Positions 35,875-45,076 of a stretch of 64,000 nt of DNA are shown piece after piece. This DNA is from Mycolicibacter nonchromogenicus. GTDB lineage: Bacteria; Actinomycetota; Actinomycetes; Mycobacteriales; Mycobacteriaceae. Location: positions 33,220-97,219 of the forward strand of contig NZ_LQPI01000036.1 of assembly GCF_002101775.1 (NCBI RefSeq). The letters run 5' to 3'. The notes under the pieces are model-generated. The model was given only the letters and a program-made list of their open reading frames with translations, searched no databases and had not been told where the DNA came from. The position numbers and the translations under genes were made by a program. Every line of letters begins with the position of its first letter. Position 1 is the first letter of the stretch.

Positions 35875-36951
35875 TCAGACCGCTCGCGCCTCGACGATTG
35901 CCAGCGGGCTGGTGGTGGGCACGACACGCTTCAACTCGAAGCCTGCCTGGGACAGCAACTCGCCGTACTCCCGTCGGGTGCGTTCCTGCCCACCGGCCGA
36001 AACCAGCATCTCCAGATCGAGTACCAAACCCAGGTGAGCGGGCGCGCCCTCGGGCAGCACCATCTCGAACAGCAGTACCTTGCCACCGGGCGCGATGGCC
36101 CTGCGGACAGAGCGCAGAATCGCCAAGGACTGTTCGTCGTCCCAGTCGTGGATGACGGTCTTGAGCAGATACGTGTCGCCGCCGGCGGGGACCGACTCGA
36201 AGAACGACCCGCCCTGGATATCGCAGCGTGATGCCACGTCCGCGATCGTCGGGCCGGCGCCGGCCACCACCTGTGGCAGGTCGAACAGCACACCGCGAGC
36301 ATGCGGTGCCTGACGCAGCACAGCGGCCAGCAGCGCGCCGTGGCCGCCGCCCACGTCCACGATCAGCTTGCTGCTGCTGAAATCGTATGCAGGCACGGCG
36401 CTTTCGATAGCCACGGCGGACGCTCCGGTCATGGCGTCGTTGAACACCTGCGCCAGCTCGGGGTCAAGGTCCAGATAGGAGAAGAAGGGCATTCCGCGAA
36501 CCTTGCCGACGCCGGTCTCGCCGGTCCGTACGGAGTGCTCCAGGTGCGACCAGTGTTCCCGATGAGCCGGGTGGCCGATGAACGCGACCATCGGGGCCAC
36601 GCTGTTCGCACTGTTCGAGGCCAGCGCACGCCCGGTGCGGGTCAACGCGAATCGGCCGTCACGGCGCAGTTTCAGCACGGACTGGCTGGCCAGTGCGCGC
36701 AGCAGCCGGAACGTGGCGCGCGGGTCGGTGCCCACTCGGTGGGCGACCTCGTCGGCGGTCAGTGGGCCGTCGGTGAGCGCATCGATGATCCCGAGTCGTA
36801 CCGCGGCAGCAAGCGCCTGGGCAGACCAGGCGCTGAACCCCAGTTCCAGGACGGCGACGGAGGCGGGCACGGTGGCCTGGAGCAGACGCTGTAAGCCACC
36901 ACGAAAAGCGTTGACGGCGTTGAGTACCGCCGTGGGAGGAGTTTTTGCCAT
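35875..36951 (-). CDS. SAM-dependent O-methyltransferase (acetylserotonin/hydroxyneurosporene type)
   Basis: A 358-residue methyltransferase. The N-terminal winged-helix dimerisation domain (about 40-115) is followed by the SAM-binding DVGGGHG (199-205) and the catalytic histidine H268 in VIHDWDDEQ, the usual base of plant-type O-methyltransferases. The likely substrate is a phenolic or polyketide hydroxyl. It lies 9 bases downstream of sigA on the same strand and so could be read from the sigA promoter. I recall no such gene beside sigA in M. tuberculosis. Confidence 0.85.
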   Translation of the reverse strand: MAKTPPTAVLNAVNAFRGGLQRLLQATVPASVAVLELGFSAWSAQALAAAVRLGIIDALTDGPLTADEVAHRVGTDPRATFRLLRALASQSVLKLRRDGRFALTRTGRALASNSANSVAPMVAFIGHPAHREHWSHLEHSVRTGETGVGKVRGMPFFSYLDLDPELAQVFNDAMTGASAVAIESAVPAYDFSSSKLIVDVGGGHGALLAAVLRQAPHARGVLFDLPQVVAGAGPTIADVASRCDIQGGSFFESVPAGGDTYLLKTVIHDWDDEQSLAILRSVRRAIAPGGKVLLFEMVLPEGAPAHLGLVLDLEMLVSAGGQERTRREYGELLSQAGFELKRVVPTTSPLAIVEARAV

Positions 36952-36960
36952 GTCGCTTTC

Positions 36961-38487
36961 TTAGTCGAGGTAGTCGCGCAGTACCTGGGACCGGCTGGGG
37001 TGGCGCAACTTCGACATCGTCTTCGACTCGATCTGGCGGATGCGCTCGCGGGTGACACCGTAGACCTGACCGATCTCGTCGAGGGTACGGGGCTGGCCGT
37101 CGGTGAGGCCGAACCGCAGCCGCACCACGCCGGCCTCACGCTCGGAGAGCGTCTCGAGGACCGACTGCAGCTGGTCTTGGAGCAGGGTGAACGACACGGC
37201 GTCCACCGCCACGACGGCTTCACTGTCCTCGATGAAGTCACCGAGCTGCGAGTCGCCTTCGTCGCCGATGGTCTGGTCCAGAGAGATCGGCTCGCGGGCG
37301 TACTGCTGGATCTCCAGCACCTTCTCCGGGGTGATGTCCATCTCCCGGGCCAATTCCTCGGGGGTGGGCTCGCGGCCCAGATCCTGCAGCAGCTCGCGCT
37401 GGATGCGGCCGAGCTTGTTGATCACCTCGACCATGTGCACCGGGATGCGGATGGTGCGTGCCTGGTCGGCCATGGCACGTGTGATGGCCTGGCGGATCCA
37501 CCAGGTCGCGTACGTGGAGAATTTGTAGCCCTTGGTGTAGTCGAACTTCTCCACCGCGCGGATCAGACCCAGGTTGCCTTCCTGGATCAGGTCCAGGAAC
37601 GCCATCCCGCGGCCGGTGTACCGCTTGGCCAGCGACACCACCAGGCGCAGGTTGGCTTCGAGCAGGTGGTTCTTGGCGCGGTCCCCGTCGCGGCAGATCC
37701 ACGCCATGTCCCGGCGGTAGGCGACCGCCAGCTTCTCGCCCTTTTCGGCGTGCTCGGCCATCTTCTGGGTGGCGAACAGTCCGGCCTCGATCCGCTTGGC
37801 CAGCTCGACTTCCTCTTCGGCGTTGAGCAGCGCGACCTTGCCGATCTGCTTGAGGTAAGCGCGCACCGAGTCGGCGGAGGCGGTGAGCTCGGCGTCCTTG
37901 CGAGCTTGACGCAGCGCCTCGGATTCCTCTTCATCCCAGACGAAGTCGCCGGAGGCCTTGTCCTTCTCGCTGGGCTCGGCGATCTCGTCGTCGTCGCCTT
38001 CCTCGGCGTCCTCGGCCGCGTCTGCCGCCGGAGTGACGACGGCGCCGTCGTCCCCGGCGACCGCTTCGGTGTCGTCGTCGAGTTCGTCCAGGCTCAGGTC
38101 GGCTTCGTCGATGTCTTCCACACCGGGTTCGCCGTCCAGCTCAACATCGGTCTCGAGGTCCTCGGGCGCCAAGTCGGCGCCGGTGGTCTTCGCGCTGGCC
38201 TTGGTGGCCTTGGTCGCTTTGGTGGCCTTCTTCGCCGGGCCTCGAGTCGCGCGGGTCGCGGGCTTAGCCGCGCCGTCCGCGGCAGCGGCGCGTGCCGTCG
38301 ATTTCGTGGCCTTCTTGGCGGGCGCTGCTTTGGTGGCCTTGGCCGCGGTCCGCTTGGCGGGCGCTGCGGCGGCTTTGGCGGGAGCCTTGGCAGGCGACTT
38401 CGCGGCGGCTTTGGCGGGTGCCTTGGTGGCACTGCCCTTCTTGGGCTCCTCAGTCGCCGGCTGTGCCTTGCTCGCTGCCACGTCCAT
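36961..38487 (-). CDS. sigA: primary RNA polymerase sigma factor SigA
   Basis: A 508-residue housekeeping sigma-70. The N-terminus (about 10-105) is a Lys/Ala/Pro low-complexity segment with [14 protein letters not shown] repeats, followed by a very acidic stretch (105-165). Then come region 1.2 ([19 protein letters not shown]), region 2 ([35 protein letters not shown]), region 3 and region 4 ([20 protein letters not shown]). ATG 38487 is preceded by GAAGGG. Paralogous to SigB, with the extra acidic region typical of mycobacterial SigA. Confidence 0.97.
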   Translation of the reverse strand: MDVAASKAQPATEEPKKGSATKAPAKAAAKSPAKAPAKAAAAPAKRTAAKATKAAPAKKATKSTARAAAADGAAKPATRATRGPAKKATKATKATKASAKTTGADLAPEDLETDVELDGEPGVEDIDEADLSLDELDDDTEAVAGDDGAVVTPAADAAEDAEEGDDDEIAEPSEKDKASGDFVWDEEESEALRQARKDAELTASADSVRAYLKQIGKVALLNAEEEVELAKRIEAGLFATQKMAEHAEKGEKLAVAYRRDMAWICRDGDRAKNHLLEANLRLVVSLAKRYTGRGMAFLDLIQEGNLGLIRAVEKFDYTKGYKFSTYATWWIRQAITRAMADQARTIRIPVHMVEVINKLGRIQRELLQDLGREPTPEELAREMDITPEKVLEIQQYAREPISLDQTIGDEGDSQLGDFIEDSEAVVAVDAVSFTLLQDQLQSVLETLSEREAGVVRLRFGLTDGQPRTLDEIGQVYGVTRERIRQIESKTMSKLRHPSRSQVLRDYLD

Positions 38488-38666
38488 CCCTTCGGTCGGA
38501 CTGACTTTCAGGTTGCAGGGTCGTGCGCAACCGAAAGTGTCGGGTATATCGAATGTCGGCTCTATTTCAGTTGGTGATCAACTGGGATAGTCGCCGCTAT
38601 CGGTAGGCGGCCGCCGTCGACCATTGTAACGACAGGGTGAGGCGGGAATCGCCGAGCGGGCATTAT
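38488..38666. other. sigA promoter region / ppgK downstream
   Basis: The region between ppgK and sigA contains an inverted repeat CAGTTG-GTGAT-CAACTG at 38568-38584 and A/T-rich stretches that probably hold the sigA promoter. No gene is seen. Confidence 0.3.
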
Positions 38667-39473
38667 TCAGCGGGTCACGTCGGTTGCGGACGCCATCGCG
38701 GCCCCCACGATCCCCGCGCTGTTCTGCAGTGTCGCGGCGACCACCGGGGTCCGGTTGCCCAGCAGCGGCACCCACTGATCAGCTTTGCGGCTGATACCGC
38801 CCCCGACGATGATCAGGTCCGGGCAGAGCGCATTCTCGATCGCAATCAGCACCATGGTCACCTGTTTGGCCCATTTCTCCATGGACCACTTCTTGCGCTC
38901 CTTGACCGAGGCGGCGGCCCGGTGTTCGGCTTCCTTGCCGCCCACCTCGATATGGCCGAGTTCGGTGTTGGGCAGCAGCTTTCCGTTGTGGATCACCGCC
39001 GAGCCGATCCCGGTCCCGAAGGTGAGCAACACAACCACCCCGCTGTTGCCCTTGCCCGCACCGAAGCGCTCTTCGGCCAGCCCGGCGGCGTCGGCATCGT
39101 TGAGGATGACGACTTCCTGGCCGTCGAGTTCGGCGGCGATGGTCTCCTGCGCGTTCAGCCCGATCCAGGACTTGTCCACGTTTGCGGCGGTCCGCACCAC
39201 GCCGTCGACCACGACACCGGGATAGGTGACACCCAGTGGGCCGGTCCACCCGAAGTCCCGGACCACCGCAGCAACGGTCTGGGCGACCGCGACCGGTGTG
39301 GCCGGGCTCGGTGTCGGCAACTTGAAACGCTCGCCGATCAGTGCGCCGGTGTCCAGGTCGACGACGCCGCCCTTGATGCCGCTGCCGCCCACATCGACGC
39401 CGAAGCCGCGTCGTTGCCGGTGTGCACCGGCGATCGGACGGTCCCCGATCGGGGAGGGAGCGGGGTCGGTCAT
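38667..39473 (-). CDS. ppgK: polyphosphate glucokinase
   Basis: A 268-residue ROK-family kinase that phosphorylates glucose with polyphosphate or ATP. The phosphate-binding GVDVGGSGIKG is at residues 24-34, the sugar segment DADAAGLAEERFGAG follows, and LTFGTGIGSAVI is the second phosphate motif. ATG 39473 is chosen. cei lies upstream on the same strand, 26 bases away. Confidence 0.93.
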   Translation of the reverse strand: MTDPAPSPIGDRPIAGAHRQRRGFGVDVGGSGIKGGVVDLDTGALIGERFKLPTPSPATPVAVAQTVAAVVRDFGWTGPLGVTYPGVVVDGVVRTAANVDKSWIGLNAQETIAAELDGQEVVILNDADAAGLAEERFGAGKGNSGVVVLLTFGTGIGSAVIHNGKLLPNTELGHIEVGGKEAEHRAAASVKERKKWSMEKWAKQVTMVLIAIENALCPDLIIVGGGISRKADQWVPLLGNRTPVVAATLQNSAGIVGAAMASATDVTR

Positions 39474-39499
39474 CGAGTCTCCTCTTCGGCGATCGGTCG

Positions 39500-40150
39500 T
39501 CAGCAGGTGCCGGAATGAATCTTGGTCAGCAGTGCGGGGTCGGGCAACCCGGTGGCGTCCGGACGCAGGCCGGCCAGCGCGGCCTCGATGTCGTCGCTGT
39601 GGGACAGGCCGACGAAATCGCTGCCGACGGCCAGGTCCACCGAATCGTCGGTGCGGTCGTCGCGGAACAGTTCGGTGCACGGCGCCACCAACCACAGCGC
39701 CGCCGCGGCGGCTTGGCCCGCCGGTCCGAAGCGAATCTGGCCCTGGCAGTCCAGCCGGTCGTCGGCGTAGATGGGGTCGTTGGCGGCGGTCGGCTGGGCG
39801 AAGCCGTCGTCGCGCAGCGCGTCGGCGACATCGGCGGCCTGGCCCGCGCGGCCGCTGGCGTTGAGGACGCGGGCTTTGACGTCGGCCAGTTTCGCCGGGG
39901 TGCTGTTGATCATCGCGGCGCGTGGCACCTGAGTGCCCAGTCGCGGCTGGTCGGGCTCGGTGGGTGCCGGTGGGGCATTGCACACCGCGACCTCATGGAC
40001 ATCGACCGGCCGGGTGAGTGCCACCCCCCATGCGACGGCGGTCAGCGACACGAGTCCGGCCAGCGCGTAGGCGGCCGGCCGGTTGTTGCGTCGCCGGAAC
40101 GGCCGACCGTGCTTGTCGAACTCGGTACCGGTAGTGATTTGCGCGACCAC
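39500..40150 (-). CDS. cei: envelope integrity protein Cei (Rv2700-like)
   Basis: A 216-residue membrane-anchored protein. It has a short cytoplasmic N-terminus, one membrane helix (about 26-46), then an extracytoplasmic domain of the LytR C-terminal type (KARVLNASGRAGQAADVADA). Four cysteines outside the membrane may form disulfides. Cei is needed for envelope integrity in mycobacteria. It starts ATG or GTG near 40150. It shares a divergent region containing a CRP-type site with the DUF4193 gene. Confidence 0.85.
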   Translation of the reverse strand: MVAQITTGTEFDKHGRPFRRRNNRPAAYALAGLVSLTAVAWGVALTRPVDVHEVAVCNAPPAPTEPDQPRLGTQVPRAAMINSTPAKLADVKARVLNASGRAGQAADVADALRDDGFAQPTAANDPIYADDRLDCQGQIRFGPAGQAAAAALWLVAPCTELFRDDRTDDSVDLAVGSDFVGLSHSDDIEAALAGLRPDATGLPDPALLTKIHSGTC

Positions 40151-40203
40151 GTACGCACTCTAGAGGGCGCTCTCGAGGGTGATCACCGTGGTCAGCAATG
40201 TAA

Positions 40204-40219
40204 TGTGACGTAAATCACA
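40204..40219. promoter_or_regulatory. CRP-type binding site between cei and DUF4193 gene
   Basis: TGTGA-CGTAAA-TCACA, a perfect consensus half-site pair TGTGA-N6-TCACA. It lies 54 bases before cei and 102 before the DUF4193 gene, so the cAMP receptor protein could control either. Confidence 0.85.
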
Positions 40220-40320
40220 CTTGATCTGACGGCGATCCGGGCACGAATCATTTGGTTGATGCGTTCGACGCTGGTACAAAGCTCGCGCAGGGTTTCGAGG
40301 GGACTTGAGGGGAGAAGACC

Positions 40321-40623
40321 ATGGCTACCGATTACGACGCCCCGCGGCGCACCGAGACCGACGACGTTTCCGAGGATTCGTTGGAGGAACTCAAGGCGCG
40401 GCGTAACGAGGCGCAGTCCGCTGTGGTCGACGTCGACGAGTCCGAATCGGCCGAGTCGTTCGAGCTGCCGGGCGCCGACCTGTCCGGCGAAGAGTTGTCG
40501 GTGCGTGTCGTTCCGAAGCAGGCCGACGAATTCACCTGCTCAAGCTGCTTCCTGGTTCAGCACCGCAGCCGTCTGGCCAGCGAAAAGAACGGTGTGATGA
40601 TCTGCACCGACTGCGCGGCCTGA
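40321..40623 (+). CDS. DUF4193 family protein (Rv2699c-like)
   Basis: A 100-residue acidic protein: ATDYDAPRRTETDDVSEDSL opens it, and CSSCFLVQHRSRL...CTDCA ends it with a CxxC...CxxC zinc ribbon. DUF4193 proteins are highly conserved in actinobacteria and probably bind nucleic acid or RNA polymerase; that is inference from the zinc ribbon. AGGGGAG precedes ATG 40321. Confidence 0.9.
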   Translation: MATDYDAPRRTETDDVSEDSLEELKARRNEAQSAVVDVDESESAESFELPGADLSGEELSVRVVPKQADEFTCSSCFLVQHRSRLASEKNGVMICTDCAA

Positions 40624-40693
40624 TCGGCCCCGCCCCGCCCTGCTTCGGCGCCCGCGAGCAGCGGGTGCCCCCAGCGCCCCACTGCGGTAGTCG

Positions 40694-41179
40694 CTAAGCC
40701 TGCAAGGCCGCCAGCATCCGCTTCGGATTGCGGCAGCTGACCAGCCAATACGGTGTCGGATCGTCGGGATCATCGAGAACGACCAACATCATCGGCCCCA
40801 CCCAGCCGCGATGGACCACGTATGCCGCCGGATCCAGCTGGCGGCCCAGTGCTGCCGATTTGGCCGAACGCGGGACCTCGGCGCTGCGCGCGATCGCCGA
40901 TACCGGCAGATGGGCGTCGCCCACCCACAGCTGCGTTTCCCCGCCGCTTTCGACGACCCGGACCTTGATCCGTCCCAGCCACAGCAGGCCGAAGACGGTG
41001 ATCGCGAAGAACACCGCGAACGGCAGCCAACCCGGCAGGTTGCGCAGACCCAAACGCACTTCATAGGCCATCAGGCCGTTACCGAAAAACCCCAGCGGCC
41101 ACCACCACCACGGCACCCACAACTGTTCGCTGTAGCGCACCGTTGGCGATGCCCGATGGTTCAGGCGCGATCCCGACAC
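40694..41179 (-). CDS. DUF3093 family membrane protein (Rv2698-like)
   Basis: A 161-residue protein with two membrane helices (about 24-42 and 51-68) and the DUF3093 features [25 protein letters not shown] and the C-terminal [16 protein letters not shown]. The function is unknown. GTG start at 41179. Divergent from dut, with 25 bases between start codons. Confidence 0.88.
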   Translation of the reverse strand: MSGSRLNHRASPTVRYSEQLWVPWWWWPLGFFGNGLMAYEVRLGLRNLPGWLPFAVFFAITVFGLLWLGRIKVRVVESGGETQLWVGDAHLPVSAIARSAEVPRSAKSAALGRQLDPAAYVVHRGWVGPMMLVVLDDPDDPTPYWLVSCRNPKRMLAALQA

Positions 41180-41204
41180 GCGGTTAAGAGTAGTCTTGCG
41201 CCTC

Positions 41205-41669
41205 GTGTCACCCAGTCTTGCGGTTGTTCGCCTGGATCCGGATCTTCCACTGCCGAGCCGCGCTCATGCCGGCGATGCCGGGGTCGACCTCTACAGCGCT
41301 GTCGATGTCGAGTTGGGCCCAGGTCAGCGTGCTCTGGTGCCCACCGGGATCGCGGTGGCGATTCCTTTCGGCATGGTGGGCCTGGTCCACCCCCGGTCGG
41401 GTTTGGCTGCGCGGGTGGGGCTTTCGATTGTCAACAGTCCTGGCACCATCGATGCGGGCTATCGTGGTGAGATAAAGGTCTCGTTGGTCAACCTGGACCC
41501 GACCACGCCGATCGAAATCAACCGCGGCGACCGCATCGCCCAGTTGCTGGTGCAGCGGGTCGAGCTTCCGGAACTGGTGGAGGTGACCTCGTTCGATGAG
41601 GCCGGGCTGGAACCGACCACCCGTGGTTCCGGTGGACATGGGTCCTCCGGCGGGCACGCGAGCCTGTGA
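41205..41669 (+). CDS. dut: deoxyuridine 5'-triphosphate nucleotidohydrolase
   Basis: A 154-residue trimeric dUTPase that removes dUTP and supplies dUMP for thymidylate. The five motifs are visible: [10 protein letters not shown] (1), HPRSGLA (2), [13 protein letters not shown] (3), [11 protein letters not shown] (4) and the C-terminal [10 protein letters not shown] (5). GTG 41205 gives the same length as the M. tuberculosis enzyme; TTG 41196 adds three residues. Confidence 0.96.
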   Translation: MSPSLAVVRLDPDLPLPSRAHAGDAGVDLYSAVDVELGPGQRALVPTGIAVAIPFGMVGLVHPRSGLAARVGLSIVNSPGTIDAGYRGEIKVSLVNLDPTTPIEINRGDRIAQLLVQRVELPELVEVTSFDEAGLEPTTRGSGGHGSSGGHASL

Positions 41670-41708
41670 TGGCTTGCAACGAAGAATCGATGAAGATGGG
41701 CGGCTGTG

Positions 41709-42527
41709 ATGGCATTCGGTAGGGGTAAAGGCAAGCGCGCGGCCGAGACGCCGGCGAGCGCCGAGCCGGAAGCCTCCGGGACCGCGGACGAGTTCGTCAC
41801 CGACTCAGAGGACCTGGAGGAGCTGGAGGGCCCCTTCGACATCGACGATTTCGACGACCCCGCGGCGGCGGCGACCGCCCGACTCGACTTGGGTTCGGTG
41901 CTGGTGCCGATGCCGCCGGGCGCTCAGGTCCAGGTCGAGCTGAGCGAGGCGGGTGTCCCCAGTGCGGTGTGGCTGGTGACCCAGGTCGGCCGGTTCAACA
42001 TCGCCGCCTATGCCGCGCCGAAGTCGGCGGGTCTGTGGCGTGAGGTGGCAGGCGAGCTGGCCGAAGCGCTGCGCCGGGACAACGCGATGGTCAGCATCGT
42101 CGACGGTCCGTGGGGTCGGGAGGTGCACGGCTCGGCGAAAGGCGCAGTCCGGTTCATCGGTGTCGACGGCTATCGGTGGATGGTGCGCTGCGTGATCAAC
42201 GGTCGGCCCGAGAGCATGGATGCGCTCGCTCAACTGGCGCGACAGGTGCTGAGGGACACGGTGGTCCGGCGCGGGGACACCCCGCTGCCGGTGCGTACCC
42301 CGTTGCCGGTGCGGCTGCCCGAGCCGATGGCCGAGCAGTTGCGGCAGGCTGCGGCGCAGCAGGCCGCCGCCCAGCAGGCGGCAGCGCAGCAGGCCGCGGC
42401 TCAGCAGGCGGCAGCTCAGCAAGGTGTCGTGTTCGGTGGCGGCGGCGACGTACCGCCCGCGTCGGCCCCGCGCCGCAGCGTGGAGGGCTCCGCGATGCAG
42501 CAGTTGCGCACTATCACCGGCGGGTAG
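41709..42527 (+). CDS. DUF3710 family protein (Rv2696c-like)
   Basis: A 272-residue protein (ATG 41709; GTG 41706 possible). It has a basic N-terminus, an acidic linker, then the DUF3710 core with GPFDIDDFDDP, VWLVTQVGRFNIAAYAAPKS and SIVDGPWGREVHG. The C-terminus has a run of AAAQQ repeats encoded by 15-base units (42345-42425). It is often encoded beside dut; the function is unknown. Confidence 0.85.
   Translation: MAFGRGKGKRAAETPASAEPEASGTADEFVTDSEDLEELEGPFDIDDFDDPAAAATARLDLGSVLVPMPPGAQVQVELSEAGVPSAVWLVTQVGRFNIAAYAAPKSAGLWREVAGELAEALRRDNAMVSIVDGPWGREVHGSAKGAVRFIGVDGYRWMVRCVINGRPESMDALAQLARQVLRDTVVRRGDTPLPVRTPLPVRLPEPMAEQLRQAAAQQAAAQQAAAQQAAAQQAAAQQGVVFGGGGDVPPASAPRRSVEGSAMQQLRTITGG
42345..42425 (+). 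repeat. 15-base coding repeat (AAAQQ) in the DUF3710 gene
   Basis: Five copies of a pentapeptide AAAQQ, encoded by gcn-gcn-gcn-cag-cag with variable third bases. The nearest copies are not identical at DNA level, so it is an old expansion under coding constraint or a slipped-strand site now diverging. Confidence 0.75.
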
Positions 42528-42545
42528 CGAAGCTGGGCCGCCGAA

Positions 42546-43247
42546 TCAGCCCGCGGCGGCTATCAGTGCGCTGACGCACGCGCTGCCCAATGCGGTCGGG
42601 TCGGCGCCGATCTGGTCCAGCGTGACGGTGTGCAGCACCGCGCGCGGAGCGGCGTTAGCCCACTCGGATGCCGCCTGCAGCGGATGAACCGCGTCGTCGA
42701 CTGCGGCGGTCACGCCCATCGGAACGGTCAGCGCCGCCAGTTCAGCGTGCGTCGGCGCGACATAGGCGGCTGCTTCTTCCAGGGCGTTCGGCAGCTGCGG
42801 CCACTGAGCCGTCCAGGAGCGGGTCAACTCGTCGCCGAGCCACGGTGGGCTCGAAGCCCGCATCTGGGCCACCACAGCGTCCAGACCGTCGTTTCGCAAC
42901 TGCTCGGCGCTGTAACGCGCGGCCTGGGCAGCGGGGGCGTTGTCGGGGGAGCCGGTCCAGGCCGGCAGCGCGGCCAGCACCCCGACCACCTGCGCGGGAT
43001 GGCGAAGCGCCCATGCGGCGGCCACCGCCGCGCCGATCGAGACCCCGCCGGCCAATATCGGGCCAGATCGCGTGGCAGCCGCGTCCAGCGCCTCCAGGTA
43101 GTCCTCGATGAGCCGCTCGGGCTGCGGACGATGGGTGACCAATTCGGCCCCTACGTGCTGTAACGGGGAGTCGAACGCCCTGCGGATGTAGTCGTCGTCG
43201 GACCCGGTCCCCGGCAGCAGGACGGCCGTCACGCCGTGCAGAACCAT
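42546..43247 (-). CDS. alpha/beta hydrolase (Rv2695-like)
   Basis: A 233-residue alpha/beta hydrolase fold protein. It has a first strand with TAVLLPGTGSDDDYIRRAF, the nucleophile elbow GGVSIGAAVA (serine), and likely acid/base in AVDDAVHPLQAAS. The substrate is unknown. ATG 43247 is preferred over an in-frame start at 43298. Confidence 0.8.
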   Translation of the reverse strand: MVLHGVTAVLLPGTGSDDDYIRRAFDSPLQHVGAELVTHRPQPERLIEDYLEALDAAATRSGPILAGGVSIGAAVAAAWALRHPAQVVGVLAALPAWTGSPDNAPAAQAARYSAEQLRNDGLDAVVAQMRASSPPWLGDELTRSWTAQWPQLPNALEEAAAYVAPTHAELAALTVPMGVTAAVDDAVHPLQAASEWANAAPRAVLHTVTLDQIGADPTALGSACVSALIAAAG

Positions 43248-43359
43248 GCCACCTCTTGATCGTGTTGGGTGTTGTCCGCCACGCCGTGGGCAGGTCATGT
43301 GGCATTAGGTATTCAACAGGTCTACCGTAGCGTGCGCATAACGATTGAGGGAGAGAGCA

Positions 43360-43731
43360 ATGGCTGCTCCGAAAGGGTACCTGCGCCGCCTGACTCGGCG
43401 ATTGACAGAAGACCCCGAGCTGCGTGACGTCGAAGAGTTGTCCGACGAGGCGCTCAATACCGGCGCGCAGCGGGCGATCGACTGCGAACGCGGCCAAGAG
43501 GTCACCATGGTCGGGGTGCTGCGCAGTGTCGAAGCCAACGCCAAGGGCTGCGTCGGCGGCGTCCGTGCCGAACTCTTCGACGGCACCGACACGGTGACGC
43601 TGGTATGGCTGGGGCAGCGACGCATCCCCGGAATCGACTCCGGCCGCACCCTGCGGGTGCACGGCCGGATCGGCAAACTCGAAAGCGGCTGTAAGGCCAT
43701 CTACAACCCCCACTACGAAATCCAGCAGTGA
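43360..43731 (+). CDS. OB-fold nucleic acid-binding protein (Rv2694c-like)
   Basis: A 123-residue protein with an N-terminal helix (RLTRRLTEDPELRDVEELSD) and an OB fold (VTMVGVLRSV, VTLVWLGQRRIPGI, LRVHGRIGKL, IYNPHYEI). It probably binds single-stranded nucleic acid. ATG 43360 follows GAGGGAGAG. It is 28 bases upstream of the DUF3159 gene. Confidence 0.85.
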   Translation: MAAPKGYLRRLTRRLTEDPELRDVEELSDEALNTGAQRAIDCERGQEVTMVGVLRSVEANAKGCVGGVRAELFDGTDTVTLVWLGQRRIPGIDSGRTLRVHGRIGKLESGCKAIYNPHYEIQQ

Positions 43732-43759
43732 CCGCGCCCCCCTTCGGGTCGGTGCAGGT

Positions 43760-44428
43760 ATGAGCGAGGATTACAGCGCCGAGGGCGCCCAGGGTCCGCA
43801 GCGGCTGTTGGAGCAGATCGGCGGGGTGTCCGGGGTGATCTACTCCTCATTGCCGATCGTGGTGTTCGTGCCGACCTCCAATCTCTTCGGACTGCGCGTC
43901 GCCATCGTGGCGGCGTTGGGTGTGGCGGCGGCGGTGCTGGTGTGGCGCCTGGCCCGCAGGCAATCCAGTCAGCCGGCCATCTCGGGTTTCTTCGGGGTCG
44001 CCGTCTGCGCCCTGATCGCCTACCTGGTGGGGGAGTCCAAGGGCTACTTTCTGCTCGGAATCTGGTCGTCGCTGGCGTGGGCGGTGGTGTTCGCCGCGTC
44101 GATGGTGATCCGCCGCCCGGCCGTCGGCTACATCTGGTCATGGGCCAGCGGTCAGCCCCAGACCTGGCGTGAGCTGCGGGCAGCCGTCTACGCCTACGAT
44201 CTGGCAACGCTGACCTGGGCGCTGGTGTTCGCTGCCCGATTCGTGGTCCAGCGACTGCTGTACAACGCCGATCAGACCGGTTGGCTGGGCGTGGCGCGCA
44301 TCGCCATGGGCTGGCCGCTGACCGCGGCGGCGGCGGTGGTCACCTATCTGGCCGTCAAATACGTGCAGCGCGCACTGGATGAGCGGCCGGCCGAGGCCGA
44401 GCGCGAGCCGCGCTCAGTGGGCGGGTAG
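43760..44428 (+). CDS. DUF3159 membrane protein (Rv2693c-like)
   Basis: A 222-residue membrane protein with five or six helices. LLEQIGGVSGVIYSSLPIVV and QPAISGFFGVAVCALIAYLV are DUF3159 features, as is the late MGWPLTAAAAVVTYLAV. Possibly a transporter subunit; the function is unknown. It overlaps the convergent ceoC gene by 15 bases. Confidence 0.85.
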   Translation: MSEDYSAEGAQGPQRLLEQIGGVSGVIYSSLPIVVFVPTSNLFGLRVAIVAALGVAAAVLVWRLARRQSSQPAISGFFGVAVCALIAYLVGESKGYFLLGIWSSLAWAVVFAASMVIRRPAVGYIWSWASGQPQTWRELRAAVYAYDLATLTWALVFAARFVVQRLLYNADQTGWLGVARIAMGWPLTAAAAVVTYLAVKYVQRALDERPAEAEREPRSVGG

Positions 44429-45076
44429 CACCAGAGCGCGCAGTTCGTCCTCGACGCCGCTGGACGCGACGAACAGCAGCTCGTCGCCGCCCTCAAGGGG
44501 CTCGTCGTCCTGCGGCACGATCACCCGGGTCCCGCGCAGGATCGTCACCAGCGCGGCGTCGCGAGGCAGTGTCAGCTTGCGCACCGGTTTGCCGCCCCAC
44601 GGGGTGTCGTCGGGCAGGGTGATTTCCAGCAGGTTGGCCTCGCCTTTGCGGAACTCCATGAGCCGCACCAGGTCTCCCACTGCGACGGCCTCCTCGACCA
44701 GGGAGGCCAGCATGCGTGGGGTGGACACCGCGACGTCCACACCCCAGGCGTCGGTGAACAGCCACTCGTTGCGGGGATCGTTGACGCGGGCCACCACTCG
44801 CGGTACTGCGAATTCGGTCTTGGCCAGCAGGGCCAGCACCACATTGGCCTTGTCGTCACCGGTTGCGGCGATCACCACGTCGAAGGACTCCAGGTGCACC
44901 GCCTCCAACAGGCTCAGCTCGCAGGCGTCGCCCAGGTGCCACTGCGCGTCGGCGATGTCCTCGGTGTCGACGTGGTCCGGGTTGCGCTCGATCAACGTCA
45001 CGTCGTGGTCGCTGTCGAGCAGCTCACGGGCAATCGATCGTCCGACCGCGCCGGCGCCGGCTATCGCGACTTTCAT
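44414..45076 (-). CDS. ceoC: potassium uptake regulatory protein CeoC (TrkA-like)
   Basis: A 220-residue cytosolic RCK protein. The N-terminal Rossmann motif AGAGAVGRSIAREL binds NAD(H), and a TrkA-C domain follows (EANLLEITLPDDTPWGGKPV; VIVPQDDEPLEGGDELLFVA). With CeoB it gates a Trk-type K+ channel. ATG 45076 overlaps the ceoB stop (ATGA). Confidence 0.93.
   Translation of the reverse strand: MKVAIAGAGAVGRSIARELLDSDHDVTLIERNPDHVDTEDIADAQWHLGDACELSLLEAVHLESFDVVIAATGDDKANVVLALLAKTEFAVPRVVARVNDPRNEWLFTDAWGVDVAVSTPRMLASLVEEAVAVGDLVRLMEFRKGEANLLEITLPDDTPWGGKPVRKLTLPRDAALVTILRGTRVIVPQDDEPLEGGDELLFVASSGVEDELRALVLPAH

Noticed and set aside
37000..38577. 525-codon open frame antisense to sigA
   Set aside because: Composition is a mirror of SigA codons and has no family features; sigA is certain.
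42345..42425. Possible CRISPR-like repeat
   Set aside because: Units are 15 bases, in frame, with no spacers; it is a coding repeat.
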